Positions 1 through 7,233 of a stretch of DNA of 64,000 nucleotides are shown here, piece by piece. Origin of the DNA: Roseburia sp. (GTDB lineage: Bacteria; Bacillota; Clostridia; Lachnospirales; Lachnospiraceae); contig JAMPIG010000006.1 in NCBI GenBank assembly GCA_023662875.1, forward strand, positions 1-64,000, written 5' to 3'. The position numbers and the translations under genes are program-made. The notes beneath the pieces were generated by a model. That model was not told the origin of the DNA. It ran no database searches and saw only the letters and a program-made list of their open reading frames with translations. Position 1 is the first letter of the stretch, and the number at the start of each line of letters is the position of its first letter.

Positions 1-51
1 GTATGCACGGTGCTGTGAGAGGACGGCGGCTAGTCACCGCCTCCTACTCGA
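1..51 (+). mobile_element. 3' end of a group II intron (end of domain V plus domain VI)
   Basis: The first bases read like the 3' half of a bacterial group II intron domain V (GCACGGTGCTG) followed by a domain VI hairpin. AGGA and GGCGG at about 20-29 pair with CCGCC and TCCT at about 37-45, leaving an unpaired A in CCTACTC as the expected branch point. The intron would end near CTCGAT at about 51. The rest of the intron and its reverse transcriptase would lie left of the window. It reads on the + strand, opposite to metK. This call rests on family consensus recalled from memory and on the fold; only about 50 nt are visible. Confidence 0.72.
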
Positions 52-63
52 TTCCTTATTGTA

Positions 64-169
64 TTTCTTCAGCTCTTCCGCATGGGCTCCAAGCTCCTTA
101 CAGATACTTCTTCAGCTCTTCCGCACGGGCTCCAGGCTCCTTACAGATACTGCTTCAGCTCCTCCGCGC
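64..169. repeat. 43-bp tandem repeat built from the 3' end of metK
   Basis: The motif CTTCAGCTC(T/C)TCCGC recurs at 67, 110 and 153, an exact 43-bp period. On the minus strand each copy encodes the metK C-terminal pattern AEELK(Q/K)Y. The copy at about 141-168 is the real gene end with its stop; the second also has a stop; the third is partial and diverges as it reaches the group II intron end near 55. Because 43 is not a multiple of three, the extra copies lie out of frame and are extragenic. Confidence 0.85.
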
Positions 170-1328
170 GATCCAACGCCTCCCAGGGAAGGGAGACATC
201 GCGGCGTCCGAAGTGGCCGTAAGCCGCCGTCTGCCGGTAGATGGGCCTCCGCAGGTCAAGCATCTTAATGATCCCCGCGGGCCGCAGGTCGAAGTTCTCC
301 CGGATAATCTCCACCAGTCTGTCGTCCGGCAGCTTTCCGGTTCCGAAGGTGTCGATCATGATGGAGGTAGGCTGCGCAACGCCGATCGCGTAGGAGAGCT
401 GGATCTCGCACTTGTCCGCCAGACCCGCCGCTACAATGTTCTTCGCCACATATCTGGCCGCGTAGGCGGCGCTTCTGTCTACCTTCGTGCAGTCCTTGCC
501 GGAGAACGCGCCGCCGCCGTGACGGGCATATCCGCCGTAGGTATCCACAATGATCTTGCGTCCCGTCAGACCCGCGTCTCCCTGCGGCCCGCCGATCACA
601 AAGCGGCCTGTGGGGTTGATGAAAAACTTCGTATTCTCGTCGATCAGCTCCCCGGGCAGCACCGGATCCAGCACATACTTCCGGATATCCTGATGAATCT
701 GCTCCTGGCTGACCTCCTCGTCATGCTGGGTGGAAAGCACGACCGCCTCCAGGCGCACCGGGTGCCCCGCCTCGTCATACTCCACGGTTACCTGACTCTT
801 CCCGTCCGGCCTCAGATAGCTTAATGTGCCGTCCTTGCGCACCTTGGCCAGCTGCCTTGTCAGCTGATGGGCCAAAGAGATCGGATAGGGCATCAATTCC
901 GGCGTCTCGTTGGTGGCATAGCCGAACATCATACCCTGATCTCCCGCGCCGATGGCCTCAAGCTGCTCGTCGCTCATCCCGGACTCTCTGGCTTCCAGCG
1001 CCTTGTCTACTCCCATGGCGATATCAGGGGACTGCTTGTCCAGCGCTACCAGAACGGCGCAGGTATTTCCGTCAAAGCCAACCTGAGAGCTGTTATAGCC
1101 GATCTCGTTCACTGTCTTGCGCACGATGCCCGCGATATCCAGATTGGCCTTTGTGGTAATCTCTCCGGTCACCAGCACAAAGCCGGTGCAGCTGGCCGTC
1201 TCGCAGGCCACGCGGCTCATGGGATCCTGCTCCATGCAGGCGTCCAGGATCGCGTCAGAGACCGCGTCGCAGACCTTGTCGGGATGTCCTTCCGTCACAG
1301 ATTCCGAAGTAAATAAATGTTTTTCCAT
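141..1328 (-). CDS. metK: S-adenosylmethionine synthetase
   Basis: This enzyme makes S-adenosylmethionine from methionine and ATP in the cytoplasm. The 395-residue length is normal for the family. Visible signatures are GHPDK near residues 14-18, [12 protein letters not shown] near 128-139 and GGGAFSGKD in the C-terminal third. The start at 1328 is chosen because GGAAGGAAAAG lies just upstream and the protein then opens [10 protein letters not shown], as in homologues; a longer reading would run into the riboswitch terminator. The gene is monocistronic here and sits behind a SAM-I riboswitch, so it is expected to be switched off by its own product. Its 3' end is duplicated in the downstream 43-bp repeat. 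Confidence 0.97.
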   Translation of the reverse strand: MEKHLFTSESVTEGHPDKVCDAVSDAILDACMEQDPMSRVACETASCTGFVLVTGEITTKANLDIAGIVRKTVNEIGYNSSQVGFDGNTCAVLVALDKQSPDIAMGVDKALEARESGMSDEQLEAIGAGDQGMMFGYATNETPELMPYPISLAHQLTRQLAKVRKDGTLSYLRPDGKSQVTVEYDEAGHPVRLEAVVLSTQHDEEVSQEQIHQDIRKYVLDPVLPGELIDENTKFFINPTGRFVIGGPQGDAGLTGRKIIVDTYGGYARHGGGAFSGKDCTKVDRSAAYAARYVAKNIVAAGLADKCEIQLSYAIGVAQPTSIMIDTFGTGKLPDDRLVEIIRENFDLRPAGIIKMLDLRRPIYRQTAAYGHFGRRDVSLPWEALDRAEELKQYL

Positions 1329-1354
1329 ATCTTTTCCTTCCTTTCTTTTGTGAA

Positions 1355-1386
1355 AAATAAAAAGTCCGCTTATCAAATAAGCGGAC
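1355..1386 (-). terminator. Riboswitch expression-platform terminator before metK
   Basis: On the minus strand GTCCGCTTA (1386-1378) pairs with TAAGCGGAC (1372-1364), followed by TTTTTATTTTT. It sits between the SAM-I aptamer and the metK start and is the expected OFF-state terminator. Confidence 0.9.
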
Positions 1387-1408
1387 CATTCATCTCTCGA
1401 TATGTAAT

Positions 1409-1516
1409 CCTCTTATTGTTCGACGCAAAACTCGCTCAGGGGGGGCACCTTCCCATCCGGGGGTTGCCGTGGCTTCATCGATCCTATGTATCTCCACCAA
1501 CTCTGAATAAGAGAAA
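1409..1516 (-). promoter_or_regulatory. SAM-I (S-box) riboswitch aptamer
   Basis: Read on the minus strand, the segment opens CTCTTATTCAGAG, continues through GGTGGAGA, GATGAAGCC and CGGCAACC, and closes with AATAAGAG, which pairs with the opening CTCTTATT as helix P1. These are the conserved S-box landmarks in the right order. It precedes metK and is followed by an intrinsic terminator, so SAM binding should terminate metK transcription. Confidence 0.93.
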
Positions 1517-1538
1517 TCCTATAAAATTTTCTATGCCT

Positions 1539-1567
1539 ATATTACTACAGGTTCCCCGCGCTGTCAA
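1539..1567 (-). promoter_or_regulatory. Promoter for the SAM riboswitch-metK transcript
   Basis: On the minus strand there is TTGACA (1567-1562), a 17-bp spacer and TAATAT (1544-1539). Transcription would start about 15-20 nt before the aptamer. Confidence 0.75.
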
Positions 1568-1609
1568 CCGCTATTTTGACGGAAAATCCGGCCGACTTTG
1601 AAATTCGTC

Positions 1610-1638
1610 TTGAATGTGCGGTTGGAATGGAATATAAT
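1610..1638 (+). promoter_or_regulatory. Sigma-A-type promoter
   Basis: TTGAAT at 1610-1615 and TATAAT at 1633-1638 are separated by 17 bp. It would drive the small gene at 1715. Confidence 0.7.
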
Positions 1639-1714
1639 ATCAAGTGGCGGACTTAAAGGTTGTCCGTCGTTTGCTTTCGATATGGGTGAGACGAGAATAC
1701 GGGAGGGGATAAAG

Positions 1715-1990
1715 ATGCCAAAGGTAAGTGTCATTGAGAAAAGAGTCTGGGATATTGAGGGGTTTCAGATCAGAATCATGCAAAACGGCGTTGATGTACG
1801 GGGGGATAAGATTCTTCCCAAACAATATGAAGCCGTGAAAAGATCCAAAGATCCTTTTACGGTATCGGAGTGGAAAGCAAAATTTCAATCCCAGTTCCCT
1901 GGTTACGACGTCGAGGTGCTTGACGCGGATGGCGTTGCTGTCAGGGGAAACACTCTGTTGAGCACGGTAAGAGATACCTATCGTTTTTAG
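1715..1990 (+). CDS. Small protein of unknown function (91 aa)
   Basis: I do not recognise this protein. The start at 1715 is preceded by GGGAGGGG and lies downstream of a good promoter. The product opens MPKVSVIEKRVWDIEGF and is rich in charged and aromatic residues, with no signal peptide, membrane segment or cysteine motif. It looks like a small soluble cytoplasmic protein. A longer reading frame starts at 1598 but would begin upstream of the predicted transcription start, so I reject it. It stands alone between metK and the transporter leader. Confidence 0.7.
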   Translation: MPKVSVIEKRVWDIEGFQIRIMQNGVDVRGDKILPKQYEAVKRSKDPFTVSEWKAKFQSQFPGYDVEVLDADGVAVRGNTLLSTVRDTYRF

Positions 1991-2019
1991 GCGGAGGGTA
2001 ATTGGATTCCTGAAAACGG

Positions 2020-2048
2020 TTGAATTTTGGAAACGGCTGCGTTATACT
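2020..2048 (+). promoter_or_regulatory. Promoter for the methyltransferase/ABC operon
   Basis: TTGAAT at 2020-2025 and TATACT at 2043-2048 are 17 bp apart. A transcript from here has a leader of about 400 nt before the first gene. Confidence 0.68.
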
Positions 2049-2054
2049 GTATTC

Positions 2055-2453
2055 ATTGAGAAGCCCCGGCAGGGCGATGGAGAAGTCCTCAAAAAGAGGG
2101 CGGCTCGCGGGTCGGCGGGAAGCCGATGAGGAATGCAGAAGCATTCGGCGGGCGGCGGTCACAGACCGCGGACTTATGGGGCGGGAAATTGCGGCCTGAC
2201 CGGGAGAACAGGTTTTGGAATGGAAGAGGGTTTGGAGTGGAATGCCAGGAAGGCATTATGTCTTTGCAGATGGGAGACATAATGTCTTTTTTGCGCGAAT
2301 CAGCAGAGTCCGGAGCTTTTCGGACACAGGCGCGCCGACACGAGCCGGTGTTCGGGAAAGCTTCGGACGAGCAACACGAACGAGGAGGAAAAGCCTTCCG
2401 AGTCTGCTGATTCATGCTTTTCGGAAAAGAACCTATTCAGAAAGGAAAGCTTT
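2055..2453 (+). promoter_or_regulatory. Long structured 5' leader of the methyltransferase/FecCD operon
   Basis: This 400-nt gene-free stretch follows a promoter and holds several strong helices. One is a GAATGC/GCATTC hairpin near 2125-2150. Another is a 10-bp terminator-like hairpin at 2254-2284. A third is an 11-bp perfect long-range stem (2297-2307 with 2403-2413) that closes about 95 nt of further structure just before the ribosome-binding site. The arrangement suggests a riboswitch or other attenuator. I could not match it to a known class; a loose likeness to cobalamin riboswitches did not hold up. Confidence 0.5.
2254..2291 (+). terminator. Intrinsic terminator inside the operon leader
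   Basis: CATTATGTCT (2254-2263) pairs perfectly with AGACATAATG (2275-2284), followed by TCTTTTTT. Its place within the leader points to attenuation rather than the end of the upstream gene. Confidence 0.7.
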
Positions 2454-3083
2454 ATGGAAGAACAGCTTCAGGACGGAGTCCTGATGAACAAGAAGGATAT
2501 CCGGGAATTTTTCGACCGCCTGGCACCTCGCTGGGACGAGGATTTAGTGGTGGATCAGGCCAAAATCAACGGGATACTGGATTGCGGGGAGGTAAAGCCG
2601 GGGGCGAGGGTTCTGGATGTTGCCTGTGGTACAGGGGTGTTGTTCCCGTTTTACCGGGAGCGGCAGGTATCTCATGTCCTGGCGGTGGATCTCTCTCCGG
2701 AGATGGCGAAAATCGCGACGGCCAGGGCGGGCGGGCAGATCCGTGTGGTCTGCGGGGATATCGAGGGGATGGAGGGAACCGGGGATTATGACTGCTGTAT
2801 GGTTTATAACGCCTTTCCGCATTTCCCGGATCCCGCCGGAGTGATTCGCTGCCTGGCCGGGTGGCTTAAAGCCGGAGGACATCTGACGGTGGCGCACAGC
2901 ATGAGCGTCGAACAGCTGAACCGCCATCACGCGGGAGCCGCGGCGAAGGTATCCCGGGGAGCGATGTCGGCTGAGGAGCTGGCGGCGCTTTTCAGCCGCT
3001 GGTTCTCGGTGGATACGGCGATCTCGGACGAGGAAAAATATATTGTCTCCGGGACACTTCTGCGGAAGGGAGAGGACATCTGA
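2454..3083 (+). CDS. Class I SAM-dependent methyltransferase
   Basis: A 209-residue soluble methyltransferase of the Rossmann type. Motif I reads VLDVACGTGVLFPFY near residues 48-62, an acidic motif II region (VLAVDLSPEM) follows, and a CCMVYNAFPHFPDP segment corresponds to the post-motif region that contacts the substrate. The start at 2454 has AAAGGAAAG upstream; an internal ATG at 2484 is an alternative. It is the first gene of a tight operon, ending two bases before the permease, so it probably modifies or processes what the transporter imports. The substrate is unknown. Confidence 0.85.
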   Translation: MEEQLQDGVLMNKKDIREFFDRLAPRWDEDLVVDQAKINGILDCGEVKPGARVLDVACGTGVLFPFYRERQVSHVLAVDLSPEMAKIATARAGGQIRVVCGDIEGMEGTGDYDCCMVYNAFPHFPDPAGVIRCLAGWLKAGGHLTVAHSMSVEQLNRHHAGAAAKVSRGAMSAEELAALFSRWFSVDTAISDEEKYIVSGTLLRKGEDI

Positions 3084-3085
3084 GC

Positions 3086-4141
3086 ATGAAGAGGGATCAA
3101 AGGCGGAGAGCGGGAAAGGGAATCGTACTGGTTGTGTTGGCCGCGGCTGTCGTCGCGCTGTCCTTTGTATGCCTGTTTGTCGGCTCGTCCCACCTGTCTT
3201 TTCAGGACTGCGTCGCGGCGCTCCGGAAAACCTCGGAGAATGCCGGGGATATTCGTATTATCTGGAATATCCGCATCCCCCGGGTGCTGGCGGCGGTTCT
3301 GGCGGGGGCGGGACTGTCGGTTTCCGGCCTGATCATGCAGACGACTCTGAACAACGCTATGGCCTCCCCCTCGACTCTGGGCGTATCCAACGCGGCGGTC
3401 TTCGGGGCGAACCTCTCGATTATCGCCTTTGCGGGCGGCTTTCTGGATACCGGCAATCATCTTGCGGGCTTTACGGCGGGGGCGAATCCTTATGCGGTCT
3501 CCCTGGTAGCCTTTCTGTTTTCCGCCCTGTCGATCTTGTTGATTCTGGGGCTCTGCAGACTTCGGGCCTTTTCGCCAAACGTAGTCGTGCTGGCCGGGAT
3601 TGCCATGGGCTCTGTGTGGTCGGCGGGGACTACGTTATTACAGTTTTACGCGACCGACGTCGGTCTTTCGGCGGCGGTTATCTGGAATTTCGGCGATCTG
3701 GGACGGGCGACCTATCGGACGGACTGGATTTTATTGGCGGCGGTTGCGGCGGGGGTTCTGTTCTTTTGGCCGATGGCCTGGCGGTATAACGCGCTGTTAA
3801 GCGGCGACGCCATGGCCGCCAGCATGGGGATTTCGGTGGGGAGGCTGCGCTTTGTTTCCCTGCTGCTTGCCTCCCTGATCACGGCGGTCTGCGTGTCCTT
3901 CCTGGGGGTGATCGGCTTTGTGGGAATTATCTGTCCGCATGTGATCAAGAAGCTGCTGGGGCAGGATCACCGATATACCATCCCGGCCTCTGTGCTCAGC
4001 GGCAGCCTGCTGCTGCTTTTGGCGGACACCTTCTCCCGCAGCATGGGCGGCGGCTCGGCCCTTCCGGTAGGGGCGGTTACCACGCTGCTGGGAGCGCCCT
4101 TCTTTGCAGCGATTATTTTTGCGAGAAAGGAGGATTATTGA
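3086..4141 (+). CDS. FecCD-family ABC transporter permease
   Basis: This 351-residue polytopic membrane protein belongs to the family that imports iron-siderophore complexes, haem or cobalamin. It has repeated hydrophobic segments across its length. Near residues 270-320 it carries the family signature GFVGIICPHVIKKLLGQDHR, followed by a segment with the LADTFSR ending. It starts two bases after the methyltransferase and overlaps the ATPase start by one base (TGATG), so the genes are translationally coupled. The imported molecule cannot be told from the permease alone. Confidence 0.92.
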   Translation: MKRDQRRRAGKGIVLVVLAAAVVALSFVCLFVGSSHLSFQDCVAALRKTSENAGDIRIIWNIRIPRVLAAVLAGAGLSVSGLIMQTTLNNAMASPSTLGVSNAAVFGANLSIIAFAGGFLDTGNHLAGFTAGANPYAVSLVAFLFSALSILLILGLCRLRAFSPNVVVLAGIAMGSVWSAGTTLLQFYATDVGLSAAVIWNFGDLGRATYRTDWILLAAVAAGVLFFWPMAWRYNALLSGDAMAASMGISVGRLRFVSLLLASLITAVCVSFLGVIGFVGIICPHVIKKLLGQDHRYTIPASVLSGSLLLLLADTFSRSMGGGSALPVGAVTTLLGAPFFAAIIFARKEDY

Positions 4142-4941
4142 TGCTTTGTATTAAGAACCTGTCCTTTCGCTATAGTCCCCGCAGGGCTCCTGTGCTGCAG
4201 GGGATCGACATGACGCTGGACGCCGGGGAAATCGGCATTCTGCTGGGGAAGAACGGCAGCGGTAAGACGACCCTGTTCCGGAATATTCTGGGCCTGTGCG
4301 CGCCGGAAAGCGGAGTCATCGAGTTTGACGGCAGGGATCTGGGAAAGATGACTCGAAAGGAGCGGGCGGAGATCGTCGCCTATGTCCCGCAGGACATCCG
4401 GTTCGGTTCGTTGAGCGTACTGGATTCGGTTCTGCTGGGGCGGGTGTCCCGCTTCGGGCTGCGGGCCGGACGGGAGGACTACGCGGCGGCGGAAAGGGTT
4501 TTGGCGGATATGGGGCTGGAGGGCCTCGCGGACAGAAATGTGGAGCAGCTGTCCGGCGGCGAGCGGCAGAAGGCGGCCATTGCCAGGGCGCTGGTGCAGG
4601 AGCCCAGGCTTCTCATCTTTGACGAGCCTACCGGCAATCTTGACATTGCCAACGAACAGTTGATTCTGGAGGAGGCCGGAAGGCTGGCCTGGGAGAAAAA
4701 CATTGGTATTTTATGTTCCCTGCACGATCTGAATCAGGCGCTGAGCTTTGGCGATCGGTTCTTCTTTTTAAAGGAGGGAACCGTCCGGTATTCCGGGGGC
4801 CGGGAGCAGTTTACGGAGGAAATCATCCGGGATGTGTTTGGCGTCTCGGTGAGAATTTTGGATTATGAGGGGGAGAGGATTATAGCGGGTAATGCGCGCA
4901 AAGATCATATAGAGAAGAAATCATACAAGGAGGAAGATTGA
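4141..4941 (+). CDS. ABC transporter ATP-binding protein (FecE/BtuD type)
   Basis: The cytoplasmic ATPase of the FecCD system, 266 residues. It shows Walker A GKNGSGKTT near residues 38-46, signature LSGGERQKAAIARAL near 137-151, Walker B LLIFDEPT and a switch histidine in SLHDLNQA. The ATG at 4141 overlaps the permease stop; a TTG one codon earlier would change nothing of substance. The 3' end overlaps the region just before the binding-protein start, and AAGGAGGAAGA serves the next gene. Confidence 0.94.
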   Translation: MLCIKNLSFRYSPRRAPVLQGIDMTLDAGEIGILLGKNGSGKTTLFRNILGLCAPESGVIEFDGRDLGKMTRKERAEIVAYVPQDIRFGSLSVLDSVLLGRVSRFGLRAGREDYAAAERVLADMGLEGLADRNVEQLSGGERQKAAIARALVQEPRLLIFDEPTGNLDIANEQLILEEAGRLAWEKNIGILCSLHDLNQALSFGDRFFFLKEGTVRYSGGREQFTEEIIRDVFGVSVRILDYEGERIIAGNARKDHIEKKSYKEED

Positions 4942-4943
4942 AA

Positions 4944-6308
4944 ATGAAAGGCGGCAGTTTTACAAAGTCGGAACAGATAATTAGAAGGAAAAAACGGACG
5001 GCGCTGCTCCTGGCAGCTGGAATGCTTCTTTCGTTATGCGCCTGCGGCGCACAGCCGACGGAGAACTCCGATACGAAGGAGCGGATCGAGAGCACGGGTA
5101 TCGAGGACTCTGCGCCGGCTCCAGCCGGGGCTTCGGCTGACGGAAAAGCAGAGAGCGCGGAAGGAACGGCATCAGGGCAGGACGGATCTGCGAGCGGTGA
5201 AAACGCCGGGGGCTTCGGGGCGGCAGGCCAGGCGGATCCCGCGGGGGAGGTTGTCATAACGGACATGATCGGCCGGGAGGTTACGATTGTTCCGGGCAGC
5301 TATAAGCGGGTGGTTTGCATCGGCGCGGGCGCACTGCGGATGTACTGCTACGTAGGGGATACGGCGCTGCTTTGCGGCGTCGAGGACATCGACAACACAA
5401 GCCTGGAGGAGAGACCGAAGATGTTTGACGGAGTGGCGAGACCTTATGTGCTCGCTTTCGGGGATGTGTTCGCCGATCTGGATTCCTGCGGCGTAGGCGG
5501 CCCCAATGCCCAGGCGGCGGAGGCGGAAAAGATTCTGTCCTGTAATCCGGACATCGTTATTTCAGAATACGAGGATGTGGAAAAAGAGGACGCGCTGCAG
5601 GAGCAGCTTGGAGTCCCCGTTATTACGCTGCGGTCCGGTGCGGACGGGGTGTTTGATTCTGCCTTTGGTCAGACCATGACCATGCTGGGCGAAATTTTTT
5701 CGGCGGAGGAAAAGGCGGAGACGCTGGTCTCTTTTATCGAGGCGGAGCGGGCGGAGATTGAGCGCCGGACGGCGTCCATAGCGGAGGAGGAGAAGCCCGG
5801 CGTCTATATCTGCGGGCTTGGAAACTGGGGAACGACCAATCACCTGATGACGGCGCAGAAATATATTTCCTTTACCGTGGCGAATATCAGGAACGTAGCG
5901 GAGGGGCTGGCTTCCGACGGCATCCAGCCGGTAGAAGAGGAAAAATTTGTGTCCTGGGGAGAGGATATGGATATCATGATTATCGACGCGGCTGCCATGA
6001 AGAATATCCGGCCTCTCTACGCGGAGGACAGCGCCATGTTCGACAGCTGCAAGGCCTGGCGGGAGGGAGAGGTATATCTCCAGATGGCCTATAACGCTTA
6101 CTATACGAATTATGAGACCGCGCTGATCAATACCTGGTATCTGGCGAAAACCGTTTACCCGGAGGCCTTTGAGGATATCAATATGACGGCGAAGACCAAC
6201 GAGATTACAAAGGCCTTCCTGGGCCGCGAGCTGGCGGAAGAGATTTTCGCCTGCCCTAACAGCTTTGGCGGCTACCAGAGGATTGACACGGGGAGTTTTT
6301 TTGAGTGA
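4944..6308 (+). CDS. FecCD-type ABC transporter substrate-binding lipoprotein
   Basis: A 454-residue secreted lipoprotein. A basic N-terminus (RRKKR) leads into a hydrophobic stretch and a lipobox LCAC, after which the mature protein would be lipid-anchored. About 60 residues rich in Ser, Ala, Glu and Gly form a linker. The periplasmic-binding-protein-2 type domain starts near residue 90 with EVVITDMIGREVTI, the usual opening of the family. It is the receptor for the neighbouring permease and ATPase. The ATG at 4944 is preferred over the TTG at 4938 because of its spacing from AAGGAGGA. The ligand (metallophore, haem or corrinoid) is undetermined. Confidence 0.9.
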   Translation: MKGGSFTKSEQIIRRKKRTALLLAAGMLLSLCACGAQPTENSDTKERIESTGIEDSAPAPAGASADGKAESAEGTASGQDGSASGENAGGFGAAGQADPAGEVVITDMIGREVTIVPGSYKRVVCIGAGALRMYCYVGDTALLCGVEDIDNTSLEERPKMFDGVARPYVLAFGDVFADLDSCGVGGPNAQAAEAEKILSCNPDIVISEYEDVEKEDALQEQLGVPVITLRSGADGVFDSAFGQTMTMLGEIFSAEEKAETLVSFIEAERAEIERRTASIAEEEKPGVYICGLGNWGTTNHLMTAQKYISFTVANIRNVAEGLASDGIQPVEEEKFVSWGEDMDIMIIDAAAMKNIRPLYAEDSAMFDSCKAWREGEVYLQMAYNAYYTNYETALINTWYLAKTVYPEAFEDINMTAKTNEITKAFLGRELAEEIFACPNSFGGYQRIDTGSFFE

Positions 6309-6375
6309 CTTTTTTCGCAGGGAATCTACGACTTGGACGATATGATATGCTGTATTCGATTTCCAGAAATTCGGG

Positions 6376-6412
6376 GAGAAGCCTTTTGATGTAAGGGCTT
6401 CTCTTTTTTTTA
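6376..6412 (+). terminator. Intrinsic terminator after the transporter operon
   Basis: GAGAAGCC (6376-6383) pairs with GGCTTCTC (6396-6403), followed by a run of eight T residues. Confidence 0.88.
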
Positions 6413-6575
6413 ATTTAGTAAGATAGTCTGGGTGAGAGGATGCCGTAAATTCAGAACGACTCGAAGGATCCGTTCCGGGTTTTTTCAGTAGAGTGCAGGT
6501 TAGTGTGAAATCAATCGCTTCCCAGATAGCGATAGAGATCGATAGAGATCGAATATTTCCAAAACTCGCATATTC

Positions 6576-6604
6576 TTGTCATATCGGTATGTATCATGTA
6601 TAAT
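6576..6604 (+). promoter_or_regulatory. Promoter whose -10 box lies in a hairpin repeat
   Basis: TTGTCA at 6576-6581 and TATAAT at 6599-6604 are 17 bp apart. The -10 hexamer is also the left edge of the first 39-bp hairpin unit. It would drive the small gene at 6761. Confidence 0.65.
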
Positions 6605-6710
6605 AGAATCCAAGAGAGGATTCTATTATACAGGGGCTATAATAGAATCCAAGAAAGGATTCTATTATCCAGGGTCTGTAATAGGATCCAAGAGCTATAA
6701 TAGAATCCAA
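6599..6710. repeat. Tandem hairpin repeats, 39-bp period
   Basis: TATAATAGAATCC starts at 6599 and 6638, a variant TGTAATAGGATCC at 6677, and a further TATAATAGAATCC at 6696. The first unit pairs TATAATAGAATCC with GGATTCTATTATA around a 6-nt loop; the second is almost identical. The spacing of the first three is exactly 39 bp. Related hairpins occur at 23413-23529 (same 39-bp period) and 57360-57387. Confidence 0.85.
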
Positions 6711-6760
6711 GTGTTATAAAAATCCAAAGGCGCAACAGAGAAAGCGGAAGGAGGGAAGCG

Positions 6761-7018
6761 ATGGATATCCGTTTGTTCGATAATGATGAGGATGACGGCC
6801 AGCTGAGCATGTTTGATCTGGGAGAGGACGTGGAGAGGCTTCAGGAAGCACCTGACGACAGGCTTTCCGGGGAGAAGGAACTGCCGGTATCAGGAAGCGC
6901 GGGAATTCGGATTTCCAGGTGCAGCAGCTGCGGAAAAATGCTTTTTGTACGGGAAGAAGAGGGCGGTTACCGCGCAGTCTGCAATGCCTGTCAGATCAGT
7001 TACACTCAGCGGGCCTGA
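6761..7018 (+). CDS. Small zinc-ribbon-like protein (85 aa)
   Basis: An acidic N-terminal half (NDEDDGQLSMFDLGEDVE) is followed by a C-terminal module with CSSCGKM near residues 54-60 and CNACQ near 74-78. These form a CxxC...CxxC pattern typical of a zinc ribbon. AAGGAGGGAAG lies just upstream of the ATG. It follows the hairpin array and its embedded promoter. I do not recognise a named family; a role as a small nucleic-acid- or protein-binding factor is only a guess. Confidence 0.65.
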   Translation: MDIRLFDNDEDDGQLSMFDLGEDVERLQEAPDDRLSGEKELPVSGSAGIRISRCSSCGKMLFVREEEGGYRAVCNACQISYTQRA

Positions 7019-7233
7019 ACTGTCTGTGTCTCGGGATGGGGGGAAGAGCCGACCCGCCCGCTGCGGTGCCGGGACGAAAGAGGCGGGCAAGGAAGGGGCA
7101 GGCTGTCGTCGGTGCGCCGGTATGTAGGAGCAGATCCCCTGCCAGCGCGTCGAGACAGGCAGGGGGTCTGCCGTTGCGGCGGAAGGAGAGAGGCTGACAA
7201 GGCAGGAGCAGAAGACAGGTGAGGAGGTGTGGA

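Noticed and set aside
2055..2260. Cobalamin riboswitch in the FecCD operon leader
   Set aside because: GGGAAGCCGATGA and a later CCGGGAGAACAGG loosely recall cobalamin-riboswitch boxes, but the rest of the conserved core and its order are absent.
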